From: Opisthocomus hoazin
Lineage: Eukaryota; Chordata; Aves; Opisthocomiformes; Opisthocomidae
DNA length: 64,000 nucleotides
Direction of reading: 5' to 3'
Assembly (NCBI RefSeq): GCF_030867145.1
Contig: NC_134433.1
Span: forward strand, 12,041,216 to 12,105,215
In this document: in pieces, positions 37,301 through 52,300 of the stretch
Layout of the letters: every line of letters begins with the position of its first letter
Position numbering within the stretch: the first letter of the stretch is position 1
Position numbers and translations under genes: made by a program
Notes under the pieces: generated by a model
The model's input: only the letters and a program-made list of their open reading frames with translations
Databases searched by the model: none
Told to the model about the DNA's origin: nothing

Positions 37301-40300
37301 AAAAGCTTATAAATTTATGAAATGTGTGTGAGGGGAGACACAGGTGCATGCATTTTGCCAACCACGCAAATGCCACTGTGGTTGTGTGACACATCAGCAG
37401 CGAAATGGATCTAAAGAACTGAAAAACTGAAAACAAGGATGCTGGTTCACACCATTCGCGCCAGGACGAGCCCCGGACGCTGGCTCCCGCGCCGGTGCTC
37501 TCACACGTAGCCCCTTTCCCCAGCGGCAGCAGGGCGATGCATGACCCCGCTGCTGAGTCACGGTTGTGCCCAGCCCTTCCGCCATGCGCGACAATCCAGA
37601 AACCGCTCCTGGCTGAATTCACCTCCTCAGTTACGCACGGCACACAGCTCCTCCGCAACGTCCGTTCAGAGCAAACCAACGAACCCAGGCGGGAATCCGC
37701 TGCTCTGCTAAGCACTGGGTGAAATCTGTCAAGTGCTTGGTCTTAAAAGAGCTGCAGCAGCCAGGGTGCTCTTCCCTGGGGGGGAGCCTTTTGATGCGTG
37801 TGGGATTTTGGTCACGTCACTGCGTCACTCAGCAGCTCCCCTCGGCTCCACTGCTCACCGCAGCGAGCGCGGCAGTCACCTCTCATGCAACAACTGACCT
37901 GCACATGCCTCGGGACACGCGGTGACCACAGCCTTGCCCGTGCTCCGGGAATTGCTGTCGGTTTTATACACCCAGAATGAGCTGTCAGGAGCAATTTTCA
38001 ACCAAAGCATCCGGTTGCCTATTCGGGGAGTCAAATTCTGTCGAAAGCTAACAATATTTTCCTCCCAGCATCCTCCCCAAGGCAGGACCTGGTCACAAGG
38101 ACAGGCTGTATCAGGGCAGCAGACCTCCAAGTCTAAGAAATGCAGGTGTTGAAGCGTACTACTACAAGCAGCAAGAGCTGCTTTTCACTTATGAAGAAGG
38201 CTTGAGAGAACAAAAATTCAGTTCAAGCCAGAAACTTTACACATAAATTTCAGTGCCTGGAGGGACCAAGTTCTTTCTTTAAGCTTTAACTCGTCGTGAA
38301 GAACTACAAGGTCCATGTGCTAATAATAATAATCCAAAGCAACATAATGCTCGGTACCATCTCAGGAGCGAATGGCTCGGTCCTGCAGGGTCACACACAG
38401 CTCCGAGGGCACCGCGGTACATCAGCGTTTCACAAACAGATCAAGTCACCCCCCCCACCTCATTTGCCATGTGAACAAATGAGACACCAGAAAAAGACGA
38501 ATGATTTTGGGGAGAGGAGGAGAGGTCACAACCCCTTTCACAACACAGGACATGCTGTAGTGTTTGAACCAATGAGGACAGTGTGGTTGTGTACACGAAT
38601 GTGTTTCGGAGCAGTTGGCTTCTGTTCCTGGACAACAGTAACCTCTTAAGGGGGAAAACCAGATGTAAGTTAGAGACATGCATTCCTGAAATGATGTTTT
38701 GGAGTTACTGTACCTGTGCCACACCTGTGACAGTTAAAGCTACCCCCTCCGCCGTCTCTACGTCCTCACACCTGGGCTGTAACGTCATTATCTCTAGGGA
38801 AATCCTGCCAAAAAACGTAAAATATTTGCACTTTTCCAGGTAACACACACTCAGCTCTTCCCTTTGCATCTCCTGCCCCGGGCTACCTGCCGCACTCATC
38901 ACAGGTAATGTAAGACAGGCGCAGAATGCAGCCAAGGGACTATGTCTGTGACTGGAGACAGACAAGTCGCCTTGGACAAGAAATAGATTTCCAGATAACG
39001 CCTAAAGGCAATTTACCAGCAAAGAAAGGCTGGGAGCCAGACTGGAAATAATACTGTGACCCTTTCCTTTCCACTGGGCTAGTGAGGTGGCCAGAAGCTA
39101 GCAGCTTCGGGACCCCAAAGGGCCCTCCGTCAGAGCTCTCGCTGGCTGGTGTCACTGGTTTAAAAGCACAGCACAGACCTGGGATGCTCCCACCCGCCCA
39201 CCCAGTGCTGATGCTGCAAGAAGCAGCCCTGCCTTTGCCCTCGCTGGGTTAGCATTAACACAGACCCACCCTCTGATCCGGTTCACCTCTCCCTCTGTCC
39301 CACAGATCCCGTGACCCAAAGGCATAGAGAAGCGAGTCTCCAGCTCTTTTGGGCCATGCCTGTACAGTATCAGGCACCCAGGAACAGATCCTGCAGCTCC
39401 AGAGCTTTCTCAGTCACGCAAGTTGGGCTTGAGGTACTTTGGCCGGACCCGGCAACCTGCAGGTCATGATTTGGTAAAACAAGAGACATGCTTGGCTGTG
39501 GCAGGTTCTGCTTCAGGAAGCAAAGCCTGGCTCTCGTGTCAGCTGTAATGAGCCGGGAAGGCATTGGGAGTCAGGACAGGGAGCCACAGGGCAGAGAGCT
39601 CATGTCAGTGAACATTAGGTCAAACATCTGAACCACTAACGGGCTGCACTGGGCTGCTGCGTGCACGCTGAGTCACTCCAGCATTGGCTGGAAGTGCTGA
39701 AATGTATCTCTGCAAGTTTGTGCCTGCCTTGGCCACTGTCCTAATGAAACTGGCATGCAAATCGGGAGCTGATAAACCAGATCCCACTGTCCAGGACATG
39801 CACAGGCTTTTTTTGCCATATGTGTTCACAGCTTTAATCAGCTAGTGTGGGATTTCAGCCTTCTGAAGACCTAATCTATACTTTGAATTTCATTTCAATA
39901 CACTGCTGCTGCTTAGCTGGCAAGTCACAGGGGTGTTTGGTAATTAATGTTACGCTGGTTCATAACTGCTCACAGTGCAAACGCTAGCCCTGTACGCTGC
40001 AACTCATTCGAGGTCTCTATGCTGTACTTTCAAACGTGACAACATCCAAAATGGGCACTGTCTCCACGTGGAGGACAAAGGGCTGAGTGGAAACTCACGT
40101 CTAAAACTGCAGAGCCAGGTACAGTTGCCATTTTCCACCCCAGGTGTTCATGTTTCCTTTTGAAATGGCACAAACCCTGCCTTCCCACCTGCCCCAAATC
40201 CTGCACAGAACCCAGCCTGGCCTGCTTGCCAAAAAGCAGGTGCCCTTCTGCTCCCCACCAAGCACACAACGGAAACAGTGCTGTCGAGGAAAGGGTTACA

Positions 40301-43300
40301 GCTGGAGCGAGCGTCTGCGCTGTTATCAGAAGGAATCAGTCCAGCAATGCTGAATTTGGAATTTGCCAAGCACGCATCTGTCTGCATTACCTACAAACTG
40401 TGGAGTGCGCCCCAGGGCAAGTGCCGGAGAAGGGGAAGGAGAGGAGGGTATCGAGATTTCAGCTGTCCCATTAGAAAACCATTAGTTTTTATGTTATCCT
40501 GCTGCTGCTGCTGCTGTTGCTGCTGCTCAAAACAGAGGGATAAACAGTTAGACACGATGTTAGGAAGCTGGTGGATTATTACCTGTGCAACCCCTGTTAC
40601 GTACAGTGGGACCCCCTCCGACGTCTCAATATTCTCACAGCGACAGAGGATGGTCATAACCTCCAAAGACAGTCTGAACAGCGAGGAATAAGGGTAGGAC
40701 AGCAAATATACAAAGCAGTTATCAGAGAGTAAGACACTCATTGCAAAGGACAGACGAGACTTTCAGGTTTCCGCTTTTCCCTGTTCAGTTTGCCCTTCTC
40801 CCAGGGCTCTGTAACGCTGGGCCAGACCAGCTTCCCTCGTCGTGATGGGGAGTTTACAGCGTCCAGCTGCTCCTTTTAACGAGGCTCAACGGGCCGGGGG
40901 CTCGTCTGCACCCTGCGGCCCATAAGTCACCGCAGACGAAACCGAACCGTGTATCCCACCTGGACTGCCGTCCTGGAGTCAGCTGGAATTCTCTGCGGGA
41001 GTGATCTTCACACACAGAAAATTCCTTTTTGTAATAATTTAGATGCTTCTATGCCAACATTTAAGAGGGGCCAGAAAAATGCAAATGCCAGGGACGTGGC
41101 TATGCGTTCCTGGCTAAGGCACTGACGAGAGAAGGCGTTTCCAAGTGCTGCCCTGAGAAGCTGAATAACACCATTTGGTTCCCCCAGCGACATGTCAGAC
41201 CATGCTGCCTCTCCCACTGCTTTTATTTCTGACCCTTAAAAAGGGACAGGATTTTTTTTTTCTTTCTTTTTTTTTTTTTTTTTCACCCTAGTCCTCAAGG
41301 TTGCAGCAGGATAAGAGCCCAGCACCCTGCCAGCTCTAACCGTTCCTTTTGTTCCCAGGTTAGTGCTGCCTGGCGGGATGCCGCTGACAGCAACACAATT
41401 GCTGCTGTCTCTCTTGCTTTCAGCACTGGCAGTTCCAGAAAAGATGTCCTAATTTCGGAGGAGGAAATCTGCCTCGCTCTTCATGTTAATGCAGCAGGCT
41501 CCATCTGTGGCACAGCTTACAGTATTTGGGAAAGGCTCTGTTTTCAAAAGGAGAATTAAGCCCCATCCCATGGCATGAACCGGGGGTATAGGTTTTAAAC
41601 TAAAAGATTTGTTTAGGTGCTGGCATTCCTGAGCCCTGTTTGCTAAATAATGCCCAGACCTCTATCATATGACAGCTCACTCCTGGCAAGCAGTTCTTGG
41701 CCCTGGGCTCAGCCTTTGCTTAACTTAATAAGTCAGCCTCCCGAATACATCTGTTATCTCCTGCACATGGCAGGTCAAGGTCCTGCACTGTTCTCTGGGT
41801 TTCTCACACAAGAGGAGGAGCAGAAACCATTTGTTCCAACCAGCAGTTCCCCCAGCGAGATGCCTCACAAAAAATCAGTAACGAAGCTCATCTGGATCAA
41901 ACGCAGTTCTTAAGCATTGAGCCCACAAGCCGGGCCTTTCCTTCCCCTCCCACCTCACACGAGCATGGCTGGAGAGGCCGGGCTAAAGCAGCAGGCGTTA
42001 GCTGAGACCTCTTCATGCAGCCGGAGCACTACGGTAGGCTCTCGTAGCAATCCTGAGCCCCAGCCACCTGGGAGAGGACCTGTGAGGTGTCGTGAGTCAG
42101 TTGCCAGCAGCAGCCAGGACCCCTCCGCACAAGGCAAGGTGCCTGAGCCCCGGGCGGACAGCAGCTACGGCAGTGAACCATCTGCAGAGCGAGGGCAGCA
42201 ACATGCTCGCTTTGTCTGCTGGTGGCAACATGTGAACAGGGAAAAGAGGTGGCAAGATCAGGCAGTAAGGGTTAACTACAACCCCTGGCCATCACTCAGT
42301 GCAAAAACCCAAAAGTCACATCTTTATCCTTTTTCCCTATTGTTATTTATACAGACGGAGGAAACCTGCATTGGTGAGCATGAGGAAGGTGTTAGGAGAG
42401 TAACATTCCTACAGGTCCTAAAGACAAAGAGCTACGTTAGCAGGACAGCAGCACTATCACAGCAGGTTAGTTCAGAGACCAGCGCGGTAAGAAGCAGCAA
42501 GCAAAGTCCACGACCGAGGAAAGGGAGAGAAAGGAAATCCCGTGGTTTCAAATAGGAACACAGTCTGCTCCCAAGGTGACAGCGGTCAGCATATCTTTAG
42601 AAAACGAGACTTGAGGAGCAGGAGGGGACACTGGCCCACTGCATGGCACAAACGTGTTTGCTGCTGGGTGAGGGTTTGGGCCATACTGGGCAGAACTCAG
42701 GTCCTGTTGTGAACTCATGGATGAGCCAGCCTGGCTGCCCAGTATCTCTGTGAGAGCTTCAGCTGCGGAGCACTGCAAAGGCAGCAGCAGAGGAGAGGGG
42801 GGCTCTTGCCTTGCTCAGCACCCACTGCACCAGCACAGGAAGGAACACACTGACCAGCTAGGCTACAGCCCTCTCAGCTTGGTGGGTTTTATGTAAATAA
42901 AACACAATCAACAAGGGGGAAAAAGACCCCATCAGATTACCTTGGGTTTGAGGAGAGGTGTGGACAGAGAGGCCATTTCAAAAGTATTTCAGCTAATAGC
43001 ACGGGATTTGTTTTTTTTCTTTTTTTTGTCTTTTGCACTGTGACACCCAGCTGTCCCCATGAAAACATTCAGCACAGAACTCCCTCATCCTGCGATCTGA
43101 TTTTGCACAGCATCGTTTACAGTCAGGTAAGCCTGCAATGACAGGACTCACCTCCTGCAGGCCCTGGACAACCTCAGCCCCCACCACCCAAAGCAGAGGC
43201 CAGCCAGAAGCTGGCACTCGGAGCCCATGCTCCAAGGCACTACGCAGGGCACGCGTCGCTCCTTCCAGCTGCTCACAGTGCTGCACGCCGGGCAGCCTCC

Positions 43301-46300
43301 CTTCAAACGACCAGGAGCTGGTGACAGTGGGCTGCGTTGACACTCATCTATAGTTTCTCATATGCAGTGCCCAGTCCTGCGTTCCTAAAGATACTGCTGA
43401 CAGCTCCACTGGGATGGCTTTGCCCAACTCCTACTCCAAAACCCACAAACAGCGAGGGTCTCCTTACCTTTGGGTGTCGGTAATGCACCACCAAGCCCAG
43501 GCCCAGCCTCCATATACATACTGCTTCACGTCGGAGCCGCAGCAGCCACCTGCAGAAAGCAGAGATGTAGGGATCACACATGGGCGCTTTGCTCTCAGCC
43601 AGGGAAAATCCTGCCCCCGGACCGAGTCACAAGCAGAACAACTTCATTGCAGCAGCCTGCGGGTGCTGCAGAAAGGGCATCCTGGGGGGTCAGTGGTTTC
43701 CCCAGCCCCTCGAAGCAGGGGAAGCACCTCGGCTCGGCCGCGTTACAGCAATCAGTGCTACCAAGCCGAGCTCTGTGACATGACCCGGAAAAATCCACGC
43801 TTGCTTCCAGTGTCTGATAAGTAACAAACACAGAAAACTCTTTCCAAGATCCACAACAGCCCTGGAACACCCTTCAGTTGGCCACGACGCAGACAGCCAC
43901 CTGGGAACCCAACGCTCTTCTCACCCCCACGGGCTTCACACCACAATTTTCCATAGGCAACCCATTTTTTTGGATTTGTCTTATAAAATTGAAAAATAGT
44001 ATTTGTAATAATTCAGTATGATGAACAAAACCACAGAAAGCGACCGTATTTCAAAGGAGGATTTTATTTTAGTTTTGTTAAGCAGTTTAAACACTTCTAG
44101 CAACCAGAATCATTGTAAGTACATGCTTCAGTACCTTAATTGTGATGCACCAGCTCCCTCATGGAAACACATGTAAGAAATTCACCTCCTTCCCCTCACC
44201 CATACTGCAAACAACCCTTAAACCCACCAAAAAGCTACAAGGTCAGCGTTGGAGGAGGGGAGAACCCTTGCGCTCCCCAAAAACATCTCCTCGTTCTGGC
44301 TCATGCCAGTACTGTGGTTCCTGAGGCTTTGACGGTCCACGACAGAGCTGCGTGTGCCCAGCGTTCGGGCAGCCTCTAGAACTCCTCTGACACATTTAAG
44401 ATTTGACCCCAGTGAAGCCAGAAGACGCTGTCTGGGTTCTTACATCTTTGATTCAAGGGATAAGATGCCTGCTGCCTTTCAAGAGAACACCCTGCCAGTG
44501 ACCAGCCCTGGGTTTCATGCCTGGCATGGGAGGAGCTCTGCACCTCCCCAGCTCAGAGCTCCGGTGTCTCAGCCAGATCAAGCCAGCAGGCCCTCCCGGG
44601 TCTGTTCTCCATAATCACACTTCCTACAGCAGCACCCAAGCGCCTCAGCAAGGCAAACACGGCACCAACAGAGCAACAGACAGTTCCAGCCCTGCGGGAT
44701 GTAACTGCGCAGGCAAGACGGAGCCAGTGCAGAGGAAGAGCAGGCATGCAGGGAAAAACAGTGTGGCTGCAGCGCTGCGGGAGCTTCGCACTGCGGGAGG
44801 GGAAAGGGAGAACTAGGAAGCTGGCAGACGGCAGCCACAGAAGATGGCTCTTGCAAGAGACAATGCTTATTAAGTTTGTTGCAATAGGGCAAAATGAAGA
44901 AGCAAAGGCAGCACACATCCAGGTCAGTGTGCCGGCAGGGGCCTCTGGGCCACAGGAAGGGACTATGTGTCCCCATCCTCCTCCTTCTCCCCATCCTCAA
45001 GAGTTTGGCCATCTTCTGCTATCAGCCAGGGATACCGCCGGCTCCACCAGTTTTCACACAATGCCTTTCACAAACCAATCAGCCCCATCTGCAATTCTTC
45101 ACTCTCCGATTTCAGCAGGAAATAAACATGAATGGCAAACTGAGTTACACACTTTTCCAGGTCTCCCGCGCTCTACAGCCTACAGGAACATTCTCCCGTC
45201 ACCTCTGAGACAGCCTCTGGACACCTTCTTCCCATAGCTGGCAGGCTCTTTCAGCCAGGTAAGGAGTTACAGAAGCTGATCATACAATATCCTGCAGCAT
45301 ATTAACCGCAATGCCTTTTAACTTTTCTTGGAGGACACCAGCCCAGTTAGCTCAGCCTTTTAGCCAGGCCCTTGCTTTCCAAGAACAGGAAGGGAGGTGT
45401 TCCTGGCAGCTCCGCATGGAAAGGTATTTTATTTCACAGAGTCTATGTGGTCTTTAACGTCTATACTGAACCTCTGGTAATAGTTTCATAATAATGTTTT
45501 GAGAAAACTCTGTGCCCTAAACCCACTATTGTTACGAGATTGTGCCTCTCCACATAGATGTTTCTTTTATTCTGCAGGCAAATCAAGGAAATACCTTATT
45601 TAGTAACACACCCATGCTTGCTTCCCAGCACTGCCCAACGTTGCTGCACAGCACAGTTTACTAAGCTAGATTATATGTTAAAAAGTGTTCAAAGCATAAG
45701 AAAAATCAGGGAAAATGAAAACATTAAACAGGAGCGGGATGCCAGCTGGTTGCTTTCATGCAAGCCGGACGTCTGAGCGCAGCAGAGCTCCATCCTGGTA
45801 ACACAAGTCAGATGAGCTGAACGCTCATTTTCCATTGCAGTCCTGTAGCCTCCTTCCCAAGTCGCAGCGAGCAAGTGAAAAAGGAACCAGCAAAGCGAAA
45901 TCCTTGCAAGGCTACAGAATAAACCCTCCTGCACAATGAGATTTGGCAGAGAAATTGCCTTTCCCAGCTATAATACGCCCACTGTTCTAGCAGCCCGGGT
46001 CTCGCAGCCGCTTGGCCGTCGCTCCCACAAACACCCACCGTGCCTCTTCCGGGGCCGTGTACAGTGGCCAGGCCCACTACAAACAGAGGATTCATAGCCG
46101 GGAAGCTGCCGGCCAGCTTGGCCTCTTCCCAAACCAAGGGGTCCCATGTTCAAGTAAGAATTCCTGGGGCCAGGAGAAAGCATGTTGTCTGGGGTTTTTG
46201 GTTTTGTTTTGTTTTTTTTAGTGGAATGAGATTAATTGCTTTGGAGTTTGTAGATCAACGGAGCCCTCAGCAGATGCAGGAAGCTGCTGCCCTGGTGGAC

Positions 46301-49300
46301 GGCATGCGAGGAAGCACAGGAGCCCAAACAGTTACGGGGACACAGGTCTCAAAACATCAAAGCTGGGACAGTTTGAGGTTGTGAACGAGCCCTGTGTTGT
46401 TTGCTCTCCCAAGGTAACTCGAGGCAATGAGCTTGTATCCTGGCAGGAAGCGGTGAGCGTTCAGAAAGCAGGTCGTGGTAAACAAGTTGCTATGATAACT
46501 CAGTAACTATACTCCTTCACGGAGACTGTTGCAGGCTGAACACAAGAACAGAGCAGACACCGCTGCCATCACCTGCTCCGAGGGAGCTGCCATCCACACG
46601 CCTCAGTTCAGGGCAATCTGGTGCCGGAGTCTCCTCCTCGAGGTGGACCCACCGCCCAAGCTGAGAATAAACAGCTCGGTCCAGGCAGACAGAAGCTGGG
46701 TTTGTCAGAGAAAGCGCCCTGTGCTGGGAAATGTCATGGGGTGCTAGCAAGTGAGGGCAGAAGACAAGGGAAAAACTGATAATTGAAACCAGTTACTGAC
46801 AAAAGGCAGAATGGAGAGGAGAGAAAAAGGCAAGGGCATACATAAAGAAAATCATGTAATAAAGCAGGGTCTAGACTAAAATCAGTGTCTGGTTCTTAGG
46901 CCCTGCTGTGCATATAAATTAAGCTTTGTCCACATGCAGAAATGGCACAAGGTTAACAAAAATTAATTTAAAAAGATGCAGGGTTCTGAATTGAATCCAT
47001 AAAACCCTTTGATAGTCACTACAGCAGACGAAAGCACATTATACTGGCTAGCTTGTTTTGGATGTAATCTATACCAAAATGACTTGTTTTAAGCTGTGAG
47101 TATCAATGCTACAAAGTGAGCTTAAAAACACGCATTTAGTTTAACTCACAGAAATCCAGAGAAGACAAAACCACAATGAAGTTACACAACAAAACTACAT
47201 AGATACCACCCCACAATTCTGCTTGGAAACCAAAAGCAAAGCCCCGAGGATACTCTGTCCACTTCCTTCTCACGCTGTGCTTTCTGAAGAGTAATTTGCA
47301 AGTCTTGGAGACTTAATGAGCACCTGACAAAGGAAATCTTGAGCCCCACCACCTGCAAAAAGCTGAACAACTACCTCCCGAGAATGAAACCCCACAGAGG
47401 AGCTGCATAAGTTGCCTGTTGTGCACGTGGTGAATAGCTGTATTGAGCACCGGCAATCTCACGCTACAAACTTGAGACAACCTGTGATGCTGCGCTCTGG
47501 ACAGCGACCACCGAGCATCACAAGCAGCATGAAACCGACCACAAGGAAAGAATTTTGGCTAGCCAAAACGAAGAAGGTAACTTTGTATGAGCACTCAGTT
47601 AAATGTGGCAGATGACAATCAGAGCCACTAGCAGCTTGCTGTGCAGCTCGCCTGGTGCGAGGGGTAGAACACCTCAATCTCAACCCTGGGGAACAGTTCT
47701 GAACTCCGGCTCCAAAACATGCAGACAAGGGCAAAACCCCACGTAAAACCCGGCAGAAGCTGCCTACTCCTTCGCACTAACTCCTATTGCTTTTGCGGCT
47801 GACGAGCTGGATCACAAGCAGCCAGCTCACACAGGCCTGGAAGCAGAGGGGCGGCCCCGATGCCATCAGTCCCACCACCAGCGTTAGGTCTCAGACGGCT
47901 CTTGCTGCTCACCGTGTCTTTCTGCAGGACACAGCCTGGACCATCTCCTCCCGTTCCATTTTCACGCAATCGACTGTTCTCACCTAAGTGTGGCTCTCTG
48001 CATTTCTCCTTATTGAACCGCATCGTATTTCTTTCAGACCACTCGGTCAATCTGTCGAGTGTGTTTTGATTCTAATCCAGCTCTTCAAAGCTCTCGAATC
48101 CATTCCCAGCTCAGTGCCGTCTGCAAATTCAATAAGCACATTCTCGATTCCATTATCAAAGCCAAAACAAGGAACTTACTTGATAAAGCCTTTCAGCTGA
48201 ACAGTGAGCCACTGTCCAGCTTCCTGGCAATGGTCTTCCAGGCAGTTTCATACTAGTTTTATAATATCTGCAAAATCAGTTCCTCCTTGCACCACGGACT
48301 GTAGGCCTCCTGCAGGAAGAGCTTGCAGAGCCTCAGGAAGCCTTTATTTCAGACTTTCAAAACTTAGACTAGTACCACAAAACCATCACGGTCTCACTGG
48401 CTCATAATCATGACCAGGAATAAGAAGGATGCAGTAACAGAACGCGAGATCTCAGAGGAGCTCCGGAAGGGTTAACAGCCCCTGAGTGCTGGGGTGCGGC
48501 AGGAAATGTTTACACAAAAAACTGGAATTAACTGCCGGCTCTTCTTTTACTTTGGCAGAGATCAAGAAGCCCCAAAAGGCACTGCACTGAAGTAAAGTTT
48601 GAGAAACTGGGCTGGACCCTGTTTCTCAAGCTGACTTCTGAGAAACTGGAAGTGCGTAACAAGCCTTAGGAAAGGTAACGTGCACAATAGCTGCTGCTTC
48701 TCCTCACCCCCTCGAGCGCGAACCCACCTGCGAGGGAAGCCAGATTAGCTGGACACGGGTCATACTCAGCAAATATGTGTAGTTGTTTCCTTCAGGGCGT
48801 TTACGAGCAATGTATTTCTTTCAATACTCTCCTAGGAAATAAAGTTAGGTTGACTGGGCTGCAACTCCCCTGACTTTTTTCCCTCCTTTCATACCCTGAA
48901 CTTCTGCTGAAACAGCAGTTTGTTCTGACCCAGAAACACGGTGGGCTGTGCCAGCCCTCCCCTGTCACCCACCTCCAGGTGCTCACCTCGAAGCTGCTGG
49001 ACCACTGCTGCGTGGTGCCAGCCTGCAGCTCTCGACAGCCAGGAGGAAAATGCCCCAACCTTAGAGATTTGGGCATGACTATACACTTCTGGTAACCGTC
49101 AGATGAGCATGGCTACTATAAAATACATCTCTTTATCAAGAGACTCTGTAGAAGTATTATAGCATTGTATTTCAAAATTAGCAGATTGACCCTTAGCTAC
49201 GAAAAGCTGCATTCAACCAGACTGTAACCCAAAACGAGCATTAGGCATCTGAGACAACCTATTTAGCTGGTGGGAATTTTTGGATATTGGGACCAACAGG

Positions 49301-52300
49301 TACTTTGTGCACCTCCCTGAAAACTCGCTGGCTCCAGCTGCGCTTGGGGAGGACTCGGTGCTGGGCCAGGCGCCTGCCAAAGCCCCCTCAGAGCTTGCAC
49401 CAAACCTCACCGGGAGGCTCCCAGCACCACCACCCTCCAGCAAAGTCGGACCCACATTCCAGAGACCATCATCGTCTCTGCAGGGCTATGTGGAGCATGC
49501 TGACCAAGCCTGAGCTCCACATTTCACGGACAGATTGGCTAACCAAGTGGAATTTCTTAGAAGGAGATTGGTGTTGCTCAACAGGGGAAGGATGCAAGTG
49601 CCAGTGGGAATGCTGACCCGTGCCCGGGAAGCAGCTTCCCAAATAAGGCTACGAAGCTCCCGCACACACAGACGTTCCCAAGGCACAGCCAGCTGCTCCT
49701 TGAGCATGGAGGAACTCAAGCGTCTCACAAGAAAGTGAAAAGAAAGAACATCACTCCTCAGAAAAAAACCCACATGCCGGGGAGGCACGTGACCAAACTT
49801 CCTTCAGAAGAGGCACAGGCTAAATTTACAATAACGAAAACTTTCAATCAGCTTCATGATTTGAAGGTGCCTTTCTGCAAAGTGAAGTCTTTTCAAATAA
49901 CAATTGTATGACAATTCAAGACTGCAAGCCCAAACTTGTTTTTAATACTATTTGCTGTTGGTTTATTGTTCCCTTCCCCCTCATTCCTCAAATCCAACCT
50001 AATATCATGCAAGTAAATGCTGGCTGCTGAGGTCCTCTCTGCTTTTTCCTGCAGAGACACGGCTCAAGTTCCTGGAACTACAACTGCTTGTAGTGACATG
50101 CCTCCCACTAATGCCCCGGCATTCACTCTGCACGTCATTGTGGAGGAGCTGCAGAGCTGTTGAGGGGTTCTGCAGAGCTCCCACCACCTCTCGGGCTGCC
50201 CCTCAAGCTCAGGGATGGTGCTTTCATCAGACAGCAAGCGTTCGCAGACCACGTTGGGCAGCGACAGTGGAAAGCCATGTCTAGTGGCAGCACTGAACCC
50301 AGTTCTGACTCGTGGCGTGACTGCGCTCCCTTCCCAGCACACGGCTGTACACTGAGGAGTGTCCTCGGCTCGCCGCTCCCGGCTGTGGGAAAGCTAAGGC
50401 TTGGAGCTGCAAGCAGATGCCACAAATTCCTGCTGGCTCATCCTGCAAGCCGTGTTTTGCAAACTTCAGAGCTGAACAGAAGCGAAACCAAACTTTTAAG
50501 ACTGAAGGGCATTCCGGCAAACCTGGAGCACGGCTTCCCGATTTCTCCCGTCGGATGTGGCATTTCACCAAGGGATGCTGATTTTGACAGGGGTCTCTTC
50601 GGAGGGAAGCGCAGCATCAGCTCTAGATCCCAGCTGGGAACTGAGAGATCTGCAGAAGACCAGGAAAGCTGCAAGAAATACTGCTGCTCCAGGCAGCTGG
50701 TGGGTGCGGTTTATACCTCCTTAGAAGCAGCCGACACAGAATTGCGGCCTGCTTCTGGGATCTCCTCAGTAATTCCCTTAAGGTCTGTTATCCAAGAGCG
50801 ATGAAGTGATAACACACCAGCCAGAAGCAAGTGCCACAGCCCACTGGAGTCTTTGGCTCCAAAAACGTAACAACACTGTTTCACACGCATGGCAGAGCTG
50901 CGATCGTAACACATCCTTGAAGTTCACATGCATTTTCTTCCAGGTGAGTTTAGGTCTGAGCGTCACAGCGCCTGCCGCAAAACTAGTCCAGTATTGACAG
51001 AAAGGACGTAACATGACCGAGGACACACGAAGTGACCAACACCTGTATCTAACCTGGTCATTACCCTGCACTTGGCCCCAGCCTGTCACACAGGAGCGGA
51101 GTATCCAGCCCTTACAGCAAGCCATTACATCAGCTAATGGTAATTAAGTCCTGTCCGCATGCAGCCTGGCCTATGCCAAAGTGCCCTCCGGAGCTTCGGC
51201 AGAGCGCTGGAGCAGCCACAGGTTGAATCAGACGCAGGGGATTTCACTGCTGGTTTATTTAACTCTCAGCAACCAGCTCACTTGATGAGAACACTACAAA
51301 TACCTGATGGGCCTGAACCGTGTCCAGTGCCACCGCGGCGGGAGGCCCAGCGACGTGATGGTAACGAAAGAGCCGTAGGATACGATGGATGAGAAGGGCA
51401 CTGCAGGGACAGGCCCATGACGCCCTGCCCCAGCGGGACGCTGGCACCCAGCTGCTCCCTCCCCAGCAAAGCCAACCTGCCCCCAGCAGCAGGGCGGCCT
51501 CTCGGCAGCGCCAGCCAAAGGCTGCTGGCGGCGGCCCAGAGCCCGGCAGCCTTGCCGGTGCCGCTGTCTGACATCACCCCAGAGCAGCAGCACCGGGGTG
51601 GGCCACTGGCGCTGCCAGCTTGCTCGCCCACCCCTCCCCACGCCGCGGGGACCCCAGCCCCGAGCGCAGGGGTGCAGGGGCACTGAGCTGCCTGCGCCCC
51701 AGGGCATCGCCTGGCATGGCCGGCCCCAGCGCCCGCCCGCAGCAGGGCACCCCCCGGGTGATGCTGCAAGGTCCCCCCGTGATGGGGACCACCCCGACAT
51801 CCCAGTGCTCCTTCAGGGGATCCATCCCCCCCCCCCCCAAATCACAGGGCACCCTAGAGCAGACACCCCCAAATACCTCCTCCAGATCCCACCCCCCCAG
51901 GCGGGGCCTCCCACTACCCACCAGCTCCCAGGGTCCCCCCAAGGCAGGGAGCCTCCCCAGTACCCCCCATGACAGGGACCACCCCCTCCCAGCATCCTCC
52001 AGTGCCCTCCATGACAGGGAGCCCCCCACCCAGCATCTCCTAGTGCCCCTCTATGACAGGGACCCCCCCCCCCCCCCCAGAATACCCCAGTGCCCACCAT
52101 GACAGTGAATCCCCTCAACGAGCATCCCCCAGTGAACCCCCATGACAGGGACCCCCCCCACCCAACACCGCCCATTGCCCCTCCATAACAGGACCCCCTC
52201 CAGCACCCTCCAGGTGCTCCCCCATGACAGAGACACCCCCCTCCCCCAGCACCCCCACATCGCAGGGCCCCACCTCAGTGCCCCAAAGCCTCCTCAGGAC

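Noticed and set aside
40499-40528. Polyglutamine/polyleucine coding repeat
   Set aside because: The triplet run is intronic and no exon frame includes it.
40583-40673. Second FLOT2 exon 3 as a pseudo-exon or flotillin-1 fragment
   Set aside because: Both splice sites, length and phase are intact and the residues are closer to flotillin-2 than to flotillin-1, so I kept it as a real alternative exon.
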